Shown piece after piece: positions 40,161 to 48,340 of a stretch of DNA of 64,000 nucleotides; the first letter of the stretch is position 1; every line of letters starts with the position of its first letter. The stretch comes from Thauera sp. (GTDB lineage: Bacteria; Pseudomonadota; Gammaproteobacteria; Burkholderiales; Rhodocyclaceae), in contig JACKMB010000005.1 in NCBI GenBank assembly GCA_024235615.1, positions 1-64,000 on the forward strand, in the 5' to 3' direction. The notes beneath the pieces are model-generated. The model searched no databases and was not told where the DNA came from. It saw only the letters and a program-made list of their open reading frames with translations. Both the position numbers and the translations under genes were made by a program.

Positions 40161-41360
40161 ATGCGCTGGCAGGACAGCCTCCACCTCGCCCTGCGCGCGC
40201 TCACCGCGCATCGGCTGCGCAGCTTCCTGACCCTGCTCGGCATCGGCGTGGGCATCGCCGCGGTGATCCTGCTCACCTCGATCGGCGAGGGCCTGCACCG
40301 CTTCGTGCTCGCCGAGTTCGGCCAGTTCGGCACCAACGTGATCAACCTCCACCCGGGCCGCCAGGGCGCGCGCGGCGGCCCGCCCGGCCTGCCCTCGACC
40401 GCGCGCGACCTCACCCTGGACGACGCCGCCGCGCTCGCCCGCCTGCCCAATGTGCGGAACGTCTCGGGCTCGGTGAGCGGCAACGCCGAGGTGCGCGCGC
40501 AAGGCCGGGTGCGGCGTAGCACGGTGCTCGGCGTGGGGCCGCAGATGCAGGAGGTGTACTCGATGCGGGTGGGTGTGGGGCAGTTCCTGCCGCCCGACGA
40601 GGCGGCGAGCGCGCGCGCCTTCGTGGTGCTCGGACCGAAGCTCAAGCACGAGCTCTTCGGCAGCGCCAACGCGCTCGGCGAGCGCGTCGAGATCGGCGCC
40701 GAGCGCTACCGCGTGGTCGGCATCATGGAGGAGAAGGGACAGTTCCTCGGCATCGACCTCGACGACGCCGCCTACATCCCGGTGGTGCGCGGCATGGCGC
40801 TGTACCAGCGCGACGGACTCATGGAGATCGCGCTCACCTACGACCCCGAGGCCCCCGCCGCGCGCGTGGCGGAGGCGGTGAAGAGAATGATGATCGCGCG
40901 CCACGGGCGCGAGGACTTCACCGTGCTGACCCAGGAGGACATGCTGGCGACGCTGTCGAACATCCTCGACCTGCTCACCGCGGCGGTGGGCGCGCTCGGG
41001 GCGATCTCGCTGCTGGTGGGCGGGGTGGGCATCGTCACCATCATGAGCATCGCGGTCACCGAGCGCACCGGCGAGATCGGCCTGCTGGTGGCGCTGGGCG
41101 CGCGCCGGCGCACCATCCTCGCGCTCTTCCTCGGCGAGGCGGTGGTGCTGGCGGGCATCGGCGGGCTGCTCGGCCTGCTCGCGGGCGCGGGCCTGGCGCA
41201 GCTGGTCGGGTTGCTGGTGCCGGCGATGCCGGTCGCGACGCCCTGGCAGTATGCGCTCGCGGCGGAGGTGGTCGCCGTGGTGGTCGGGCTCGCCGCCGGC
41301 GTGCTGCCCGCGCGCCGGGCCGCACGGCTCGACGCGGTCGAGGCCTTGCGGGCGGAGTGA
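40161..41360 (+). CDS. ABC permease, MacB/FtsX type (second copy)
   Basis: A 399-residue permease with the same layout: LRSFLTLLGIGVGIAAVILLTS helix, MacB core domain, then VTERTGEIGLLVALGARRRTILALFLGEA and two more helices, ending LPARRAARLDAVEALRAE. I chose the ATG at 40161, five bases after the first permease; the longer frame from 40029 reads the previous gene out of frame. Two unlike permeases with one ATPase suggest a heterodimer. Confidence 0.88.
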   Translation: MRWQDSLHLALRALTAHRLRSFLTLLGIGVGIAAVILLTSIGEGLHRFVLAEFGQFGTNVINLHPGRQGARGGPPGLPSTARDLTLDDAAALARLPNVRNVSGSVSGNAEVRAQGRVRRSTVLGVGPQMQEVYSMRVGVGQFLPPDEAASARAFVVLGPKLKHELFGSANALGERVEIGAERYRVVGIMEEKGQFLGIDLDDAAYIPVVRGMALYQRDGLMEIALTYDPEAPAARVAEAVKRMMIARHGREDFTVLTQEDMLATLSNILDLLTAAVGALGAISLLVGGVGIVTIMSIAVTERTGEIGLLVALGARRRTILALFLGEAVVLAGIGGLLGLLAGAGLAQLVGLLVPAMPVATPWQYALAAEVVAVVVGLAAGVLPARRAARLDAVEALRAE

Positions 41361-41376
41361 ACGCTTCGGCGCCGCT

Positions 41377-41520
41377 TTCGCGCCTGCCGGCGCTCCTACA
41401 TGAACCGTCGCGCTTCCGGCAGCCCCTGTAGGAGCGGCGGCAGCCGCGAATGGGGCGCTTGGATGGCGGGGGCGCTGGAAGGGACCCGCACGCCGCTTTC
41501 GCGCCTGCCGGCGCTCCTGC
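41377..41520. repeat. REP cluster after the ABC exporter operon
   Basis: REPs at 41377-41400 (-), 41427-41450 (+, GCGGC/GCCGC stem) and 41497-41520 (-, ending CCTGCA). This is the last clear REP cluster; apart from a degenerate copy near 61287 none was seen in the remaining 22 kb. Confidence 0.85.
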
Positions 41521-41566
41521 ATGAAGGATAGGGTGGCGGGCATTCGGGGGAAAGGAAGACCAAAGA

Positions 41567-41580
41567 TTGACGCAGGTCAA
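41567..41580 (+). promoter_or_regulatory. FNR/CRP-type box upstream of the Cys-rich small gene
   Basis: TTGACGCAGGTCAA is a perfect palindrome (TTGAC-N4-GTCAA) close to the FNR/Anr consensus TTGAT-N4-ATCAA. It lies 126 bases before the ATG at 41706, between a REP and the gene. A convincing -10 at the standard class II distance is not visible; TAGAGT (41621-41626) would place the box near -60. Confidence 0.5.
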
Positions 41581-41619
41581 CCTTCACTCATATTCACGAT
41601 GCATTCCCGCAACAAACAC

Positions 41620-41671
41620 CTAGAGTGGAATCGAACAGTTCGTGAAATAAGTCACGGTTTTCCCACTCTAG
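41620..41671 (+). promoter_or_regulatory. Leader inverted repeats before the Cys-rich small gene
   Basis: CTAGAGTGG (41620-41628) and CCACTCTAG (41663-41671) are 9-bp inverted arms 34 bases apart. Inside them are CGAACAGTTCG (41632-41642) and CGTGA/TCACG (41641-41656), which could nest as alternative hairpins. The gene's AAGGAG follows at about 41694. This may be a structured mRNA leader or an operator pair. Confidence 0.4.
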
Positions 41672-41705
41672 CGACCGGAGACCGCGACGCAGGAAGGAGA
41701 CCATC

Positions 41706-41921
41706 ATGTGTACATTCGACGCCCCGATCGCCCGTTGCGAAGCCATGAATGAAATGGTGTTGCTGGACGAAACCCGCAGGGAATGCGCTCTCGAACATGG
41801 CTGCCCGCCCGGCCAGAAGTGCCCGTTGAACGGCTGCTTCGCCCGCCAGAGCGGCCTCTACGAAGCTCACCCGGAGATCGGCGCGCACGGCCAGCCGCGC
41901 GTCGCCCACCACGCGCACTAG
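41706..41921 (+). CDS. Small six-cysteine protein of unknown function
   Basis: A 71-residue soluble protein that I do not recognise. Cysteines are C2, C11, C27, C33, C39 and C44; the compact core GCPPGQKCPLNGCF looks like a metal or Fe-S binding knuckle. There is no signal peptide or membrane segment. The C-terminus is His-rich (AHGQPRVAHHAH). Translation evidence is strong: AAGGAG sits 7 bases before the ATG, and the gene lies between an FNR-type box with an inverted-repeat leader and a hairpin terminator. It is monocistronic. A redox- or oxygen-linked role is inferred from the box only. Confidence 0.7.
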   Translation: MCTFDAPIARCEAMNEMVLLDETRRECALEHGCPPGQKCPLNGCFARQSGLYEAHPEIGAHGQPRVAHHAH

Positions 41922-41945
41922 CGCCCGGCCCAGCCCCGGCATCCA

Positions 41946-41978
41946 CGCTCCCCGCCGCAATGGCGGGGAGCGCCGTTT
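41946..41978 (+). terminator. Hairpin terminator after the Cys-rich small gene
   Basis: An 11-bp perfect stem CGCTCCCCGCC/GGCGGGGAGCG with a 5-base loop is followed by CCGTTT. The T tract is short, but stem strength and position favour termination. The remaining 220 bases before mrpA show no gene. Confidence 0.6.
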
Positions 41979-42197
41979 ACGCCCTCTCCGCTCTTTCGCC
42001 CCCCTCTCCTCTTCGCCCCCTCGGCCCCACCCGCGACCTCCGTCCGACCCCGCTTCTCCCCTCCTCCCGCCGACTTGCGGAACCCGGCCCGCAAACAGGC
42101 GGTCAGTTTCCCGAAAGCCATACGCAAGGCGCGCTCGTTCGGCGCGACCGCTTCGTTCGGGAGGTTTCTTCTTGACCAGCACCTGCCGGGGTAGGAC

Positions 42198-44942
42198 ATG
42201 CTTGCCAGCATCGGCCTGATCGCCCTTGCGATGCTGGCCGCGGTGCCGCTTGCCGCCCGCCTCGGGCAGCGTGCGGGCTGGCTGCTCGCGCTGGCGCCGC
42301 TGGCGGCCTTCATCCACTTCCTGACGCAGATGCCGACCGTCGCCGGCGGCGGGGTCATCACCTCGACCCTCGCCTGGGTGCCGGCGCTGGGGGTCGAGCT
42401 CGCCTTCCGGCTCGACGGCCTGTCGCTGCTGTTCGCGCTGCTCATCACCGGCATCGGCACGCTGATCGTGCTCTATGCCGGCGCCTACCTCTCCGACCAC
42501 CACCACCTCGGCCGCTTCCACGCCTACCTGCTCGGCTTCATGGCGGCGATGCTCGGGTTGGTGCTGGCCGACGACCTGATCGCGATGTTCGTGTTCTGGG
42601 AGCTGACCAGCGTCACTTCCTTCCTGCTCATCGCCTTCCAGCACGACAAGGCCGAGTCGCGCCGCGCGGCGCTGCAGGCGCTGCTGATCACCGGCGGCGG
42701 CGGACTGGCGCTGCTCGCCGGCCTGATCCTGCTCGGCAACGTCGGCGGCAGCTGGCAGTTCTCCGGGCTGTCGGGCGAAGCGATCGCCGGGCACGCGCTC
42801 TACCCGGCGATCCTCGTGCTGGTACTGATCGGCGCCTTCACCAAGTCGGCGCAGCTGCCCTTCCATCTGTGGTTGCCCAACGCGATGGCCGCGCCCACGC
42901 CGGTGTCGGCCTACCTGCACTCGGCGACCATGGTGAAGGCCGGGGTGTACCTCCTCGCCCGCCTCAACCCGGCGCTCGGCGGCTCGCCGAGCTGGAGCAC
43001 GATCCTGATCACCATCGGCGCCGCCACCGCGCTCGTCGGTGCGGTGCTGGCGATCCGCCAGACCGACCTCAAGCGCGTGCTCGCCTACACCACGGTCACC
43101 GTGCTCGGCCAGCTCACCATGCTGCTCGGCACCGACACCCACTATGGCCTGCAGGCCTTCGCGATCTACCTGGTCGCGCACGCCCTCTACAAGGCCGCGC
43201 TGTTCATGGCGGTGGGCTCGATCGACCACGCCACCGGCACGCGCCAGATCGCGCTGCTCGGCGGCCTGATCAGGCACATGCCGCTCACCGGCTTCGCGGT
43301 GGCGCTGGCCGCGTTCTCCAACGCCGGCCTGCCGCCCTTCTTCGGCTTCATCGCCAAGGAGTTCAAGTACGCCGGGCTGATCGAGCTCGGCCTCGCGGGC
43401 TGGATCACCACTGCGGTGATGATCCTCACCAACGCGCTGCTGCTCACCGCCGCCGGGCTCGTCTTCGTGCGCGCCTTCCTCGGCCGGGAGGGGCGCTACC
43501 CGCACGCGCCGCACGAGGTCGGCGTGCCGATGTGGATCGGGCCGATGCTGCTGGCGATCGGCGGCTTCGTGTTCGGCGCCTTCAACAACCTCGCCGAGGT
43601 CTGGCTGATCGACGCCGCGGTGCAGGCAGTGTCGCGCGCCACGGTGCCGGTGAGCCTGTATCTGTGGGGCGGCTTCACCCCGGCGCTGCTCGCCAGCCTG
43701 CTCACCGTGGCGCTGGGCGTGTTCTTCTACCTGCAGCGCACCCGGCTGCGCCGCCGGCTGTCGCTGTGGCGGGTACTGTGGCGGGTGAGCGGCGACCGCA
43801 TCTGGGACCGCCTGCTGAAGCGCGTGTTCGCCTTCGCCACGCGGGTGGCCGACCGCTTCCAGCACGGCTCGCTGCGCCAGCACATCAGCGCGCTGGTGCT
43901 GGCGATCGCCGGCTTCGCGCTGATCGGGCTGTTCGCATCGACCGGCGACGACTTCGCCTGGCCGCAGGCCACCAGCCCGGTCAACCTCGCCGCCCTGCTC
44001 GGCTGCGTGCTCGCGGTCGCGGGTGCGGCGGCCGCCGCGACGACCCCCGGGCGGGTGGCGCTGGTCGCCACCCTGGGGGCGAGCGGGCTGGGCATGGCGA
44101 TGTTCTTCCTCGCCGCGCGCGCGCCCGACGTGGCGATCACCCAGCTGATGGTCGAGACCCTGACGGTGATCTTCCTCGCCCTGGTGCTGCGCCGCCTGCC
44201 GCCGACCCGGCTGGTGGGCTCGCGCAAGCCGGCGGCGAAGCGCTTCCACGCCGTGGTGGCGGTCGTGATCGGCGCGGTGGTGGCGGCGATGATGCTGATG
44301 ACGGTGAGCCAGCCGCTGCCCGGCGACATCGCGCGCTGGTATCTGGACAACAGCCTGCCGGGCGGCCAGGGCGCCAACGTGGTGAACGTGATCCTGGTGG
44401 ACTTCCGCGCGCTCGACACGCTCGGCGAGATCCTCGTCGTCGGTCTCGCCGGGCTGGCTGCGGCCGGGCTGCTCGCCGGCGGCAGGCGGGCGGACGAGGC
44501 CGCACCGACGGCCGGGGCCACCGCGGGCAGCGCGGACTTCGGCTCGGTGCTGCTGCGCGAGGGCATCCTGCCGCTGTCGGCCCTGCTCGCCCTGGTCGCG
44601 CTGATGCTGCTGTGGCGCGGCCACAATCTGCCCGGCGGCGGCTTCATCGGCGGCCTGGTGGCGGCGTGCGCGGCGGTGCTGGTGGCGCTCGCCTTCGGCA
44701 CCACGCGGGCGCGCGCGCTGCTGCGCGTGCCGCCGCTGGCGATGCTGGCGGGCGGGCTGGGCGTCGCGGCGGTCGCCGGGCTGGTCGGTCTCTTCCATGG
44801 CGAGCCCTTCCTCACCGGCAACTGGATCTTCCCCGCAGGGCTGCCGCTGGGCACGCCGCTGCTCTTCGACGTCGGCGTCTTCCTCACCGTGCTCGGCGCG
44901 GTGCTGCACATGCTGCTCGGCTTGCTCGAGCGGGAGGGCTGA
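42198..44942 (+). CDS. mrpA: Mrp Na+/H+ antiporter, fused subunits A and B (cluster 1)
   Basis: A 914-residue protein. Residues about 1-500 are a NuoL-like proton-translocating module (FRLDGLSLLFALLITG, LPNAMAAPTPVSAYLHSATMVKAGVYLL). The MrpA-specific C-terminal part follows, and the end from about 780 is MrpB-like (LWRGHNLPGGGFIGGLVAA). This matches the A-B fusion seen in many proteobacterial Mrp/Pha systems. The seven-part complex exchanges cytoplasmic Na+ or K+ for protons at high pH. It heads the cluster 1 operon (A/B, C, D, E, F, G). The ATG at 42198 is preceded by TAGGAC. Confidence 0.93.
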   Translation: MLASIGLIALAMLAAVPLAARLGQRAGWLLALAPLAAFIHFLTQMPTVAGGGVITSTLAWVPALGVELAFRLDGLSLLFALLITGIGTLIVLYAGAYLSDHHHLGRFHAYLLGFMAAMLGLVLADDLIAMFVFWELTSVTSFLLIAFQHDKAESRRAALQALLITGGGGLALLAGLILLGNVGGSWQFSGLSGEAIAGHALYPAILVLVLIGAFTKSAQLPFHLWLPNAMAAPTPVSAYLHSATMVKAGVYLLARLNPALGGSPSWSTILITIGAATALVGAVLAIRQTDLKRVLAYTTVTVLGQLTMLLGTDTHYGLQAFAIYLVAHALYKAALFMAVGSIDHATGTRQIALLGGLIRHMPLTGFAVALAAFSNAGLPPFFGFIAKEFKYAGLIELGLAGWITTAVMILTNALLLTAAGLVFVRAFLGREGRYPHAPHEVGVPMWIGPMLLAIGGFVFGAFNNLAEVWLIDAAVQAVSRATVPVSLYLWGGFTPALLASLLTVALGVFFYLQRTRLRRRLSLWRVLWRVSGDRIWDRLLKRVFAFATRVADRFQHGSLRQHISALVLAIAGFALIGLFASTGDDFAWPQATSPVNLAALLGCVLAVAGAAAAATTPGRVALVATLGASGLGMAMFFLAARAPDVAITQLMVETLTVIFLALVLRRLPPTRLVGSRKPAAKRFHAVVAVVIGAVVAAMMLMTVSQPLPGDIARWYLDNSLPGGQGANVVNVILVDFRALDTLGEILVVGLAGLAAAGLLAGGRRADEAAPTAGATAGSADFGSVLLREGILPLSALLALVALMLLWRGHNLPGGGFIGGLVAACAAVLVALAFGTTRARALLRVPPLAMLAGGLGVAAVAGLVGLFHGEPFLTGNWIFPAGLPLGTPLLFDVGVFLTVLGAVLHMLLGLLEREG

Positions 44943-44944
44943 AC

Positions 44945-45325
44945 ATGGAAATCCTCGTTTCGCTCACCGTCGGCGCGCTGGTCGCGATCGGCATCTGGAT
45001 GATGCTCGACCGCGGGCTGCTGCGCGTGGTGCTCGGGGTGGTCGTGCTCGGCAACGGCGTGAACCTGGCGGTGTTCTCCGCGGGACGGCTGGACGGCCGC
45101 GCCGCCGCCTTCGTGACCGAGGCGGGCGCACCGGCGCTCGCCGCCAACCCCCTGCCACAGGCCCTGGTGCTGACCGCGATCGTGATCGGCTTCGCGCTCT
45201 TCGTGTTCGCGCTCGCGGTGCTCAAGCGCAGCTGGGAGCTGCACGGCAGGGTCGAGACCGACCTCGTCACCGCGGTCGCCGAGGAACCGGCGCCGGACCT
45301 GCCGCCGCAAGGGGACAAGGCGTGA
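44945..45325 (+). CDS. mrpC: Mrp antiporter subunit C (cluster 1)
   Basis: A 126-residue NuoK-like membrane subunit with three helices. GLLRVVLGVVVLGNGVNLAVF and NPLPQALVLTAIVIGFALFVFALAV are the conserved stretches, including the Glu-less second helix typical of MrpC. It starts two bases after the A/B subunit and overlaps subunit D (GTGA). Confidence 0.9.
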   Translation: MEILVSLTVGALVAIGIWMMLDRGLLRVVLGVVVLGNGVNLAVFSAGRLDGRAAAFVTEAGAPALAANPLPQALVLTAIVIGFALFVFALAVLKRSWELHGRVETDLVTAVAEEPAPDLPPQGDKA

Positions 45326-46836
45326 ACACGCTCATCGTCTCCCCGCTGCTGATCCCGCTCGCCACCCTGGTGGCGACCCTGCTCGCGCGCCGCTCGCCGC
45401 GCGCGGTGACGGCGATCAGCCTGGCCGGCGCGCTGGCACTCACGGCGGCCGGGCTGGCGCTGGTAGGCCTCGCCGCGCAGGGGCAGATCCTCGCCAGCCA
45501 GGCCGGCGGCTGGGCCGCGCCCAACGGCATCACGCTGGTCGTCGACCGCCTGTCGGCCGCCATGGTGGCGATCACCGGCATCGTCGGCACCGCCACCATC
45601 GTGTTCGCGATGGCGCGCGACGAAGACCCTGCGCGTTGCCGCGACTTCCACCCGCTGGTGCACGGCCTGCTGGTGGGGGTGTGCGGCGCCTTCATCACCG
45701 GCGACGTGTTCAACCTCTACGTCTGGTTCGAGGTGCTGCTGGTGGGCTCCTTCGCGCTGCTGGTGCTGGGCGGCGGCAGGCGCCGGCTGTCGGGCACCGT
45801 GGTGTATGTGGTGCTCAACCTGGTGGCGACGATGATGTTCCTGCTCGCCGCCGGCATGCTCTACGGCGCCAGCGGAAGCCTCAACATGGCGCTGCTGGCG
45901 CAGGCCTTCGCCGCCGGCGAGGTGCCGACGACCGCGCACGCGGCGGTGGTGCTGATGCTGACCGCGTTCTCGATCAAGGCGGCGCTGTTCCCGGTGTTCG
46001 GCTGGCTGCCGGCGTCCTACCACGTTGCGTGGACGCCGGTGTCGGCGCTCTTCGCCGGGCTGCTCACCAAGGTCGGCGTGTATGCGCTGATCCGCCTCGT
46101 CACCCTGTTCTGGCCGGACGCGGGGGTCGCCCACGAGGTGCTGCTGTGGGTGGCGTGCGCGACCATGCTGATCGGCGTGCTCGGCGCCGCAGCCCAGGTC
46201 GAGGTGCGCCGGATCCTGTCCTTCCACATCGTCAGCCAGGTCGGCTACATGATCCTGGGGCTGGCGATCGCCACCCCGCTCGCGCTCGCCGGCGCGGTGT
46301 TCTACCTGATCCACCACATCGTGGTGAAGGCCAACCTGTTCTTCATCGGCGGCATCGCCGCGCGCCTGACCGGCTCGGAGCGCCTGGCGGCGATGGGCGG
46401 GCTTTACGCGCGCGCGCCCTGGCTGGCGCTGCTGTTCGCGATCCCGGCGCTGTCGCTGGCGGGCATCCCGCCGCTGTCGGGCTTCTGGGCGAAGTTCGTG
46501 CTGGTGAAGGCGAGCCTGGACGCGAGCGCCTGGATCGCCGCCGCGGTGGCGCTGGTCACCGGCATCTTCACGCTGCTGTCGATGAGCAAGATCTGGAACG
46601 AGGCCTTCCTCAAGCCGCATCCGGGCGGAGCGGGCGGCGGGAGCGGAGGTGGAGGCAGCCCGCGCAGCGCGGACGGGCTGCAGCCCGCGCTGTGGGCGGT
46701 GGGCACGCTGGCGGCGATGACGGTGGCGATCGGCCTCGCGGCCGGGCCGGTGATGGACTACGCGGTGGCCGCGGCGGAGCAGCTCGCCGCCCCGGCGGCC
46801 TATATCGACGCGGTCGTGCGCGCGGGAGGGAACTGA
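45322..46836 (+). CDS. mrpD: Mrp antiporter subunit D (cluster 1)
   Basis: A 504-residue NuoN/M-like subunit with about 14 helices and the proton-path signatures NLYVWFEVLLVGSFALL, AFSIKAALFPVFGWLPASYHVAWTPVSALFAGLLTKVG and FYLIHHIVVKANLFFIGG. Near residue 435 a Gly/Ser-rich stretch (GGAGGGSGGGGS) forms a flexible cytoplasmic or periplasmic loop not found in the cluster 2 paralogue. The start is a GTG at 45322 overlapping mrpC. Confidence 0.92.
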   Translation: MNTLIVSPLLIPLATLVATLLARRSPRAVTAISLAGALALTAAGLALVGLAAQGQILASQAGGWAAPNGITLVVDRLSAAMVAITGIVGTATIVFAMARDEDPARCRDFHPLVHGLLVGVCGAFITGDVFNLYVWFEVLLVGSFALLVLGGGRRRLSGTVVYVVLNLVATMMFLLAAGMLYGASGSLNMALLAQAFAAGEVPTTAHAAVVLMLTAFSIKAALFPVFGWLPASYHVAWTPVSALFAGLLTKVGVYALIRLVTLFWPDAGVAHEVLLWVACATMLIGVLGAAAQVEVRRILSFHIVSQVGYMILGLAIATPLALAGAVFYLIHHIVVKANLFFIGGIAARLTGSERLAAMGGLYARAPWLALLFAIPALSLAGIPPLSGFWAKFVLVKASLDASAWIAAAVALVTGIFTLLSMSKIWNEAFLKPHPGGAGGGSGGGGSPRSADGLQPALWAVGTLAAMTVAIGLAAGPVMDYAVAAAEQLAAPAAYIDAVVRAGGN

Positions 46837-46838
46837 GC

Positions 46839-47351
46839 ATGCTGGGGCTGCACCTCCTGCTCGCGGTCGGACTCGCCGCCTACGCCGACGCGCTGCGGCC
46901 ACTCGGCGTGTTCGCCGCCTTCGTCGCGGTCTACCTCGCGCTGCGCCTGGCGATCGACCTCCTCGGCATCCGCCGCTACCTGCGCCGGCTCGAGCTCGGC
47001 ACCGCGTTCGCGCTGTGGTTCGTCGGCGAGATCTTCCGCGCCAGCGTGGGCGTCGCGCGCATCGTGCTCGGCCGCGAGGTGGCGCCGCAGCCGGCCGTGG
47101 TGGCGATGCGCCTGGCGCGCCGGGACGAGCGCTTCGCCACCCTGCTCGGCTGCCTGCTGACGCTGACGCCGGGCACGATGGCGCTCGACTACCGGCCGGA
47201 ATCCGGCCTGATGTACATCCACGCGCTCGATGCGCGCACCGCCGCCGAGGTGGAGGCCGGGGTGCGCGCGATCGAGCGCCGCCTGCTGCGCTGGCTCGAC
47301 GCCGGCGCGCCGGACGTCGCTGCGGACGGCACCGGGAGGGACACGACATGA
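46839..47351 (+). CDS. mrpE: Mrp antiporter subunit E (cluster 1)
   Basis: A 170-residue MNHE-family subunit with two or three N-terminal helices and a cytoplasmic domain. Family features are FRASVGVARIVLG, LLTLTPGTMALDY and MYIHALDA. It starts two bases after mrpD and overlaps mrpF (ATGA). Confidence 0.9.
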   Translation: MLGLHLLLAVGLAAYADALRPLGVFAAFVAVYLALRLAIDLLGIRRYLRRLELGTAFALWFVGEIFRASVGVARIVLGREVAPQPAVVAMRLARRDERFATLLGCLLTLTPGTMALDYRPESGLMYIHALDARTAAEVEAGVRAIERRLLRWLDAGAPDVAADGTGRDTT

Positions 47352-47809
47352 ACGCCGCAATCGCGGGGGCGGCCTGGGTGCTGCCGCTCACCTTCGCGCT
47401 GCTCGCCCTCGGCGCCGCGCTGATCCTGCTGCGCCTGGTGCGCGGGCCGCGCGCGCCCGACCGCGTGGTGGCGATCGACGCGCTCAGCATGATCGCCATC
47501 GCCGCGATCGCCCTGCTCGCGCTGGCCACCGCCCAGCCCATGCTGCTCGACGCCGCGGTGGTGCTGTCCCTGGTGTCCTTCCTCGGCACCACCGCCTTCA
47601 TCCTGCTGTTCCGCCGCCGCGGCCGTGGGGCGGACGAGGCTGCGACCGGGGCGGATGCGAGGCTGCTCGCAGCCGGCGCGGCGCCCGGCAGCACGAGCGC
47701 GCAAGCGCCCGGGACGGAGCCTGAGGCGCGGGAGACCCGCACAGGTGGAGGCGCGGCTCCGGCTCGCCGGATACGGGAAGCGCGCGCGAACGGGGAGGCT
47801 GCCCAATGA
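47348..47809 (+). CDS. mrpF: Mrp antiporter subunit F with long C-terminal tail (cluster 1)
   Basis: A 153-residue subunit. The first 90 residues are the usual three-helix MrpF fold (LVRGPRAPDRVVAIDALSMIAIAAIALLAL). The rest is a low-complexity Ala/Gly/Arg/Glu tail absent from the 89-residue cluster 2 copy. The tail is open to the mrpG start, with ATGA overlap, so it looks genuinely translated. Confidence 0.88.
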   Translation: MNAAIAGAAWVLPLTFALLALGAALILLRLVRGPRAPDRVVAIDALSMIAIAAIALLALATAQPMLLDAAVVLSLVSFLGTTAFILLFRRRGRGADEAATGADARLLAAGAAPGSTSAQAPGTEPEARETRTGGGAAPARRIREARANGEAAQ

Positions 47810-48195
47810 GCGGACTCCTCGCCTGGCTGTCCGCGGCCCTGCTGCTGCTCGGCGCGTCGATCGGCCTCATCGGTGCGATCGGCGTGCTGCGCCTGCCCGA
47901 CAGCTACACCCGCCTGCACGCCGCCAGCAAGGCCGGCGCACTGGGCGCCGCGCTGATCCTCGCCGGCGTGGCTGCGGCGAGCGAGGGCGGCTTCGCGCTC
48001 GCCGCGCTGTTCGCGATGCTCGTCCTGCTCGCCACCGCGCCGCTCGCCGCCCACGCCATGGCGCGCGCCGCGCACCGCTCGGGCATCGCGCCGCTCACCG
48101 GAGCGCTCGGGGACGCGCTCGCGGAGGCGGAGGCGCTTGCCGAGGCGGACCCGGAAACCTCTCCGCCCAAGCACGGCGCCCGGGTTGGGAGGTAA
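47806..48195 (+). CDS. mrpG: Mrp antiporter subunit G (cluster 1)
   Basis: A 129-residue PhaG/MnhG subunit with three helices; IGVLRLPDSYTRLHAASKAGALG is the family signature. It is the last gene of cluster 1. Beyond it an imperfect 12-bp inverted repeat (48203-48214 and 48261-48272) lies between the convergent transcripts and may act as a weak terminator. Confidence 0.9.
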   Translation: MSGLLAWLSAALLLLGASIGLIGAIGVLRLPDSYTRLHAASKAGALGAALILAGVAAASEGGFALAALFAMLVLLATAPLAAHAMARAAHRSGIAPLTGALGDALAEAEALAEADPETSPPKHGARVGR

Positions 48196-48340
48196 GGGCG
48201 ACGCAAGTCACGATTGCGGCATTTCCGCATCGACCTTGCCGAACGCCGCGGCACCGCAGGATCGCGACTTGCATCGCGCCCGCGGCAAAAACGCATTGCG
48301 CCGCAGACGCCCCTACGCGCCCACTGCGCTCCATCCCACC

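Noticed and set aside
42000-42197. Riboswitch or small RNA ahead of mrpA (cluster 1).
   Set aside because: I found no recognisable aptamer pattern or strong hairpin; the segment is simply GC-rich.
42869-44941. Second-frame extension upstream of mrpC, and other long upstream extensions of Mrp C-G genes.
   Set aside because: They read the preceding subunit gene in another frame. Conserved starts with overlaps give the true gene limits.
48196-48340. Strong bidirectional terminator between the convergent mrpG and rluB genes.
   Set aside because: Only an imperfect 12-bp inverted repeat with a 46-base loop and no T tract is present, so it is not listed as a terminator.
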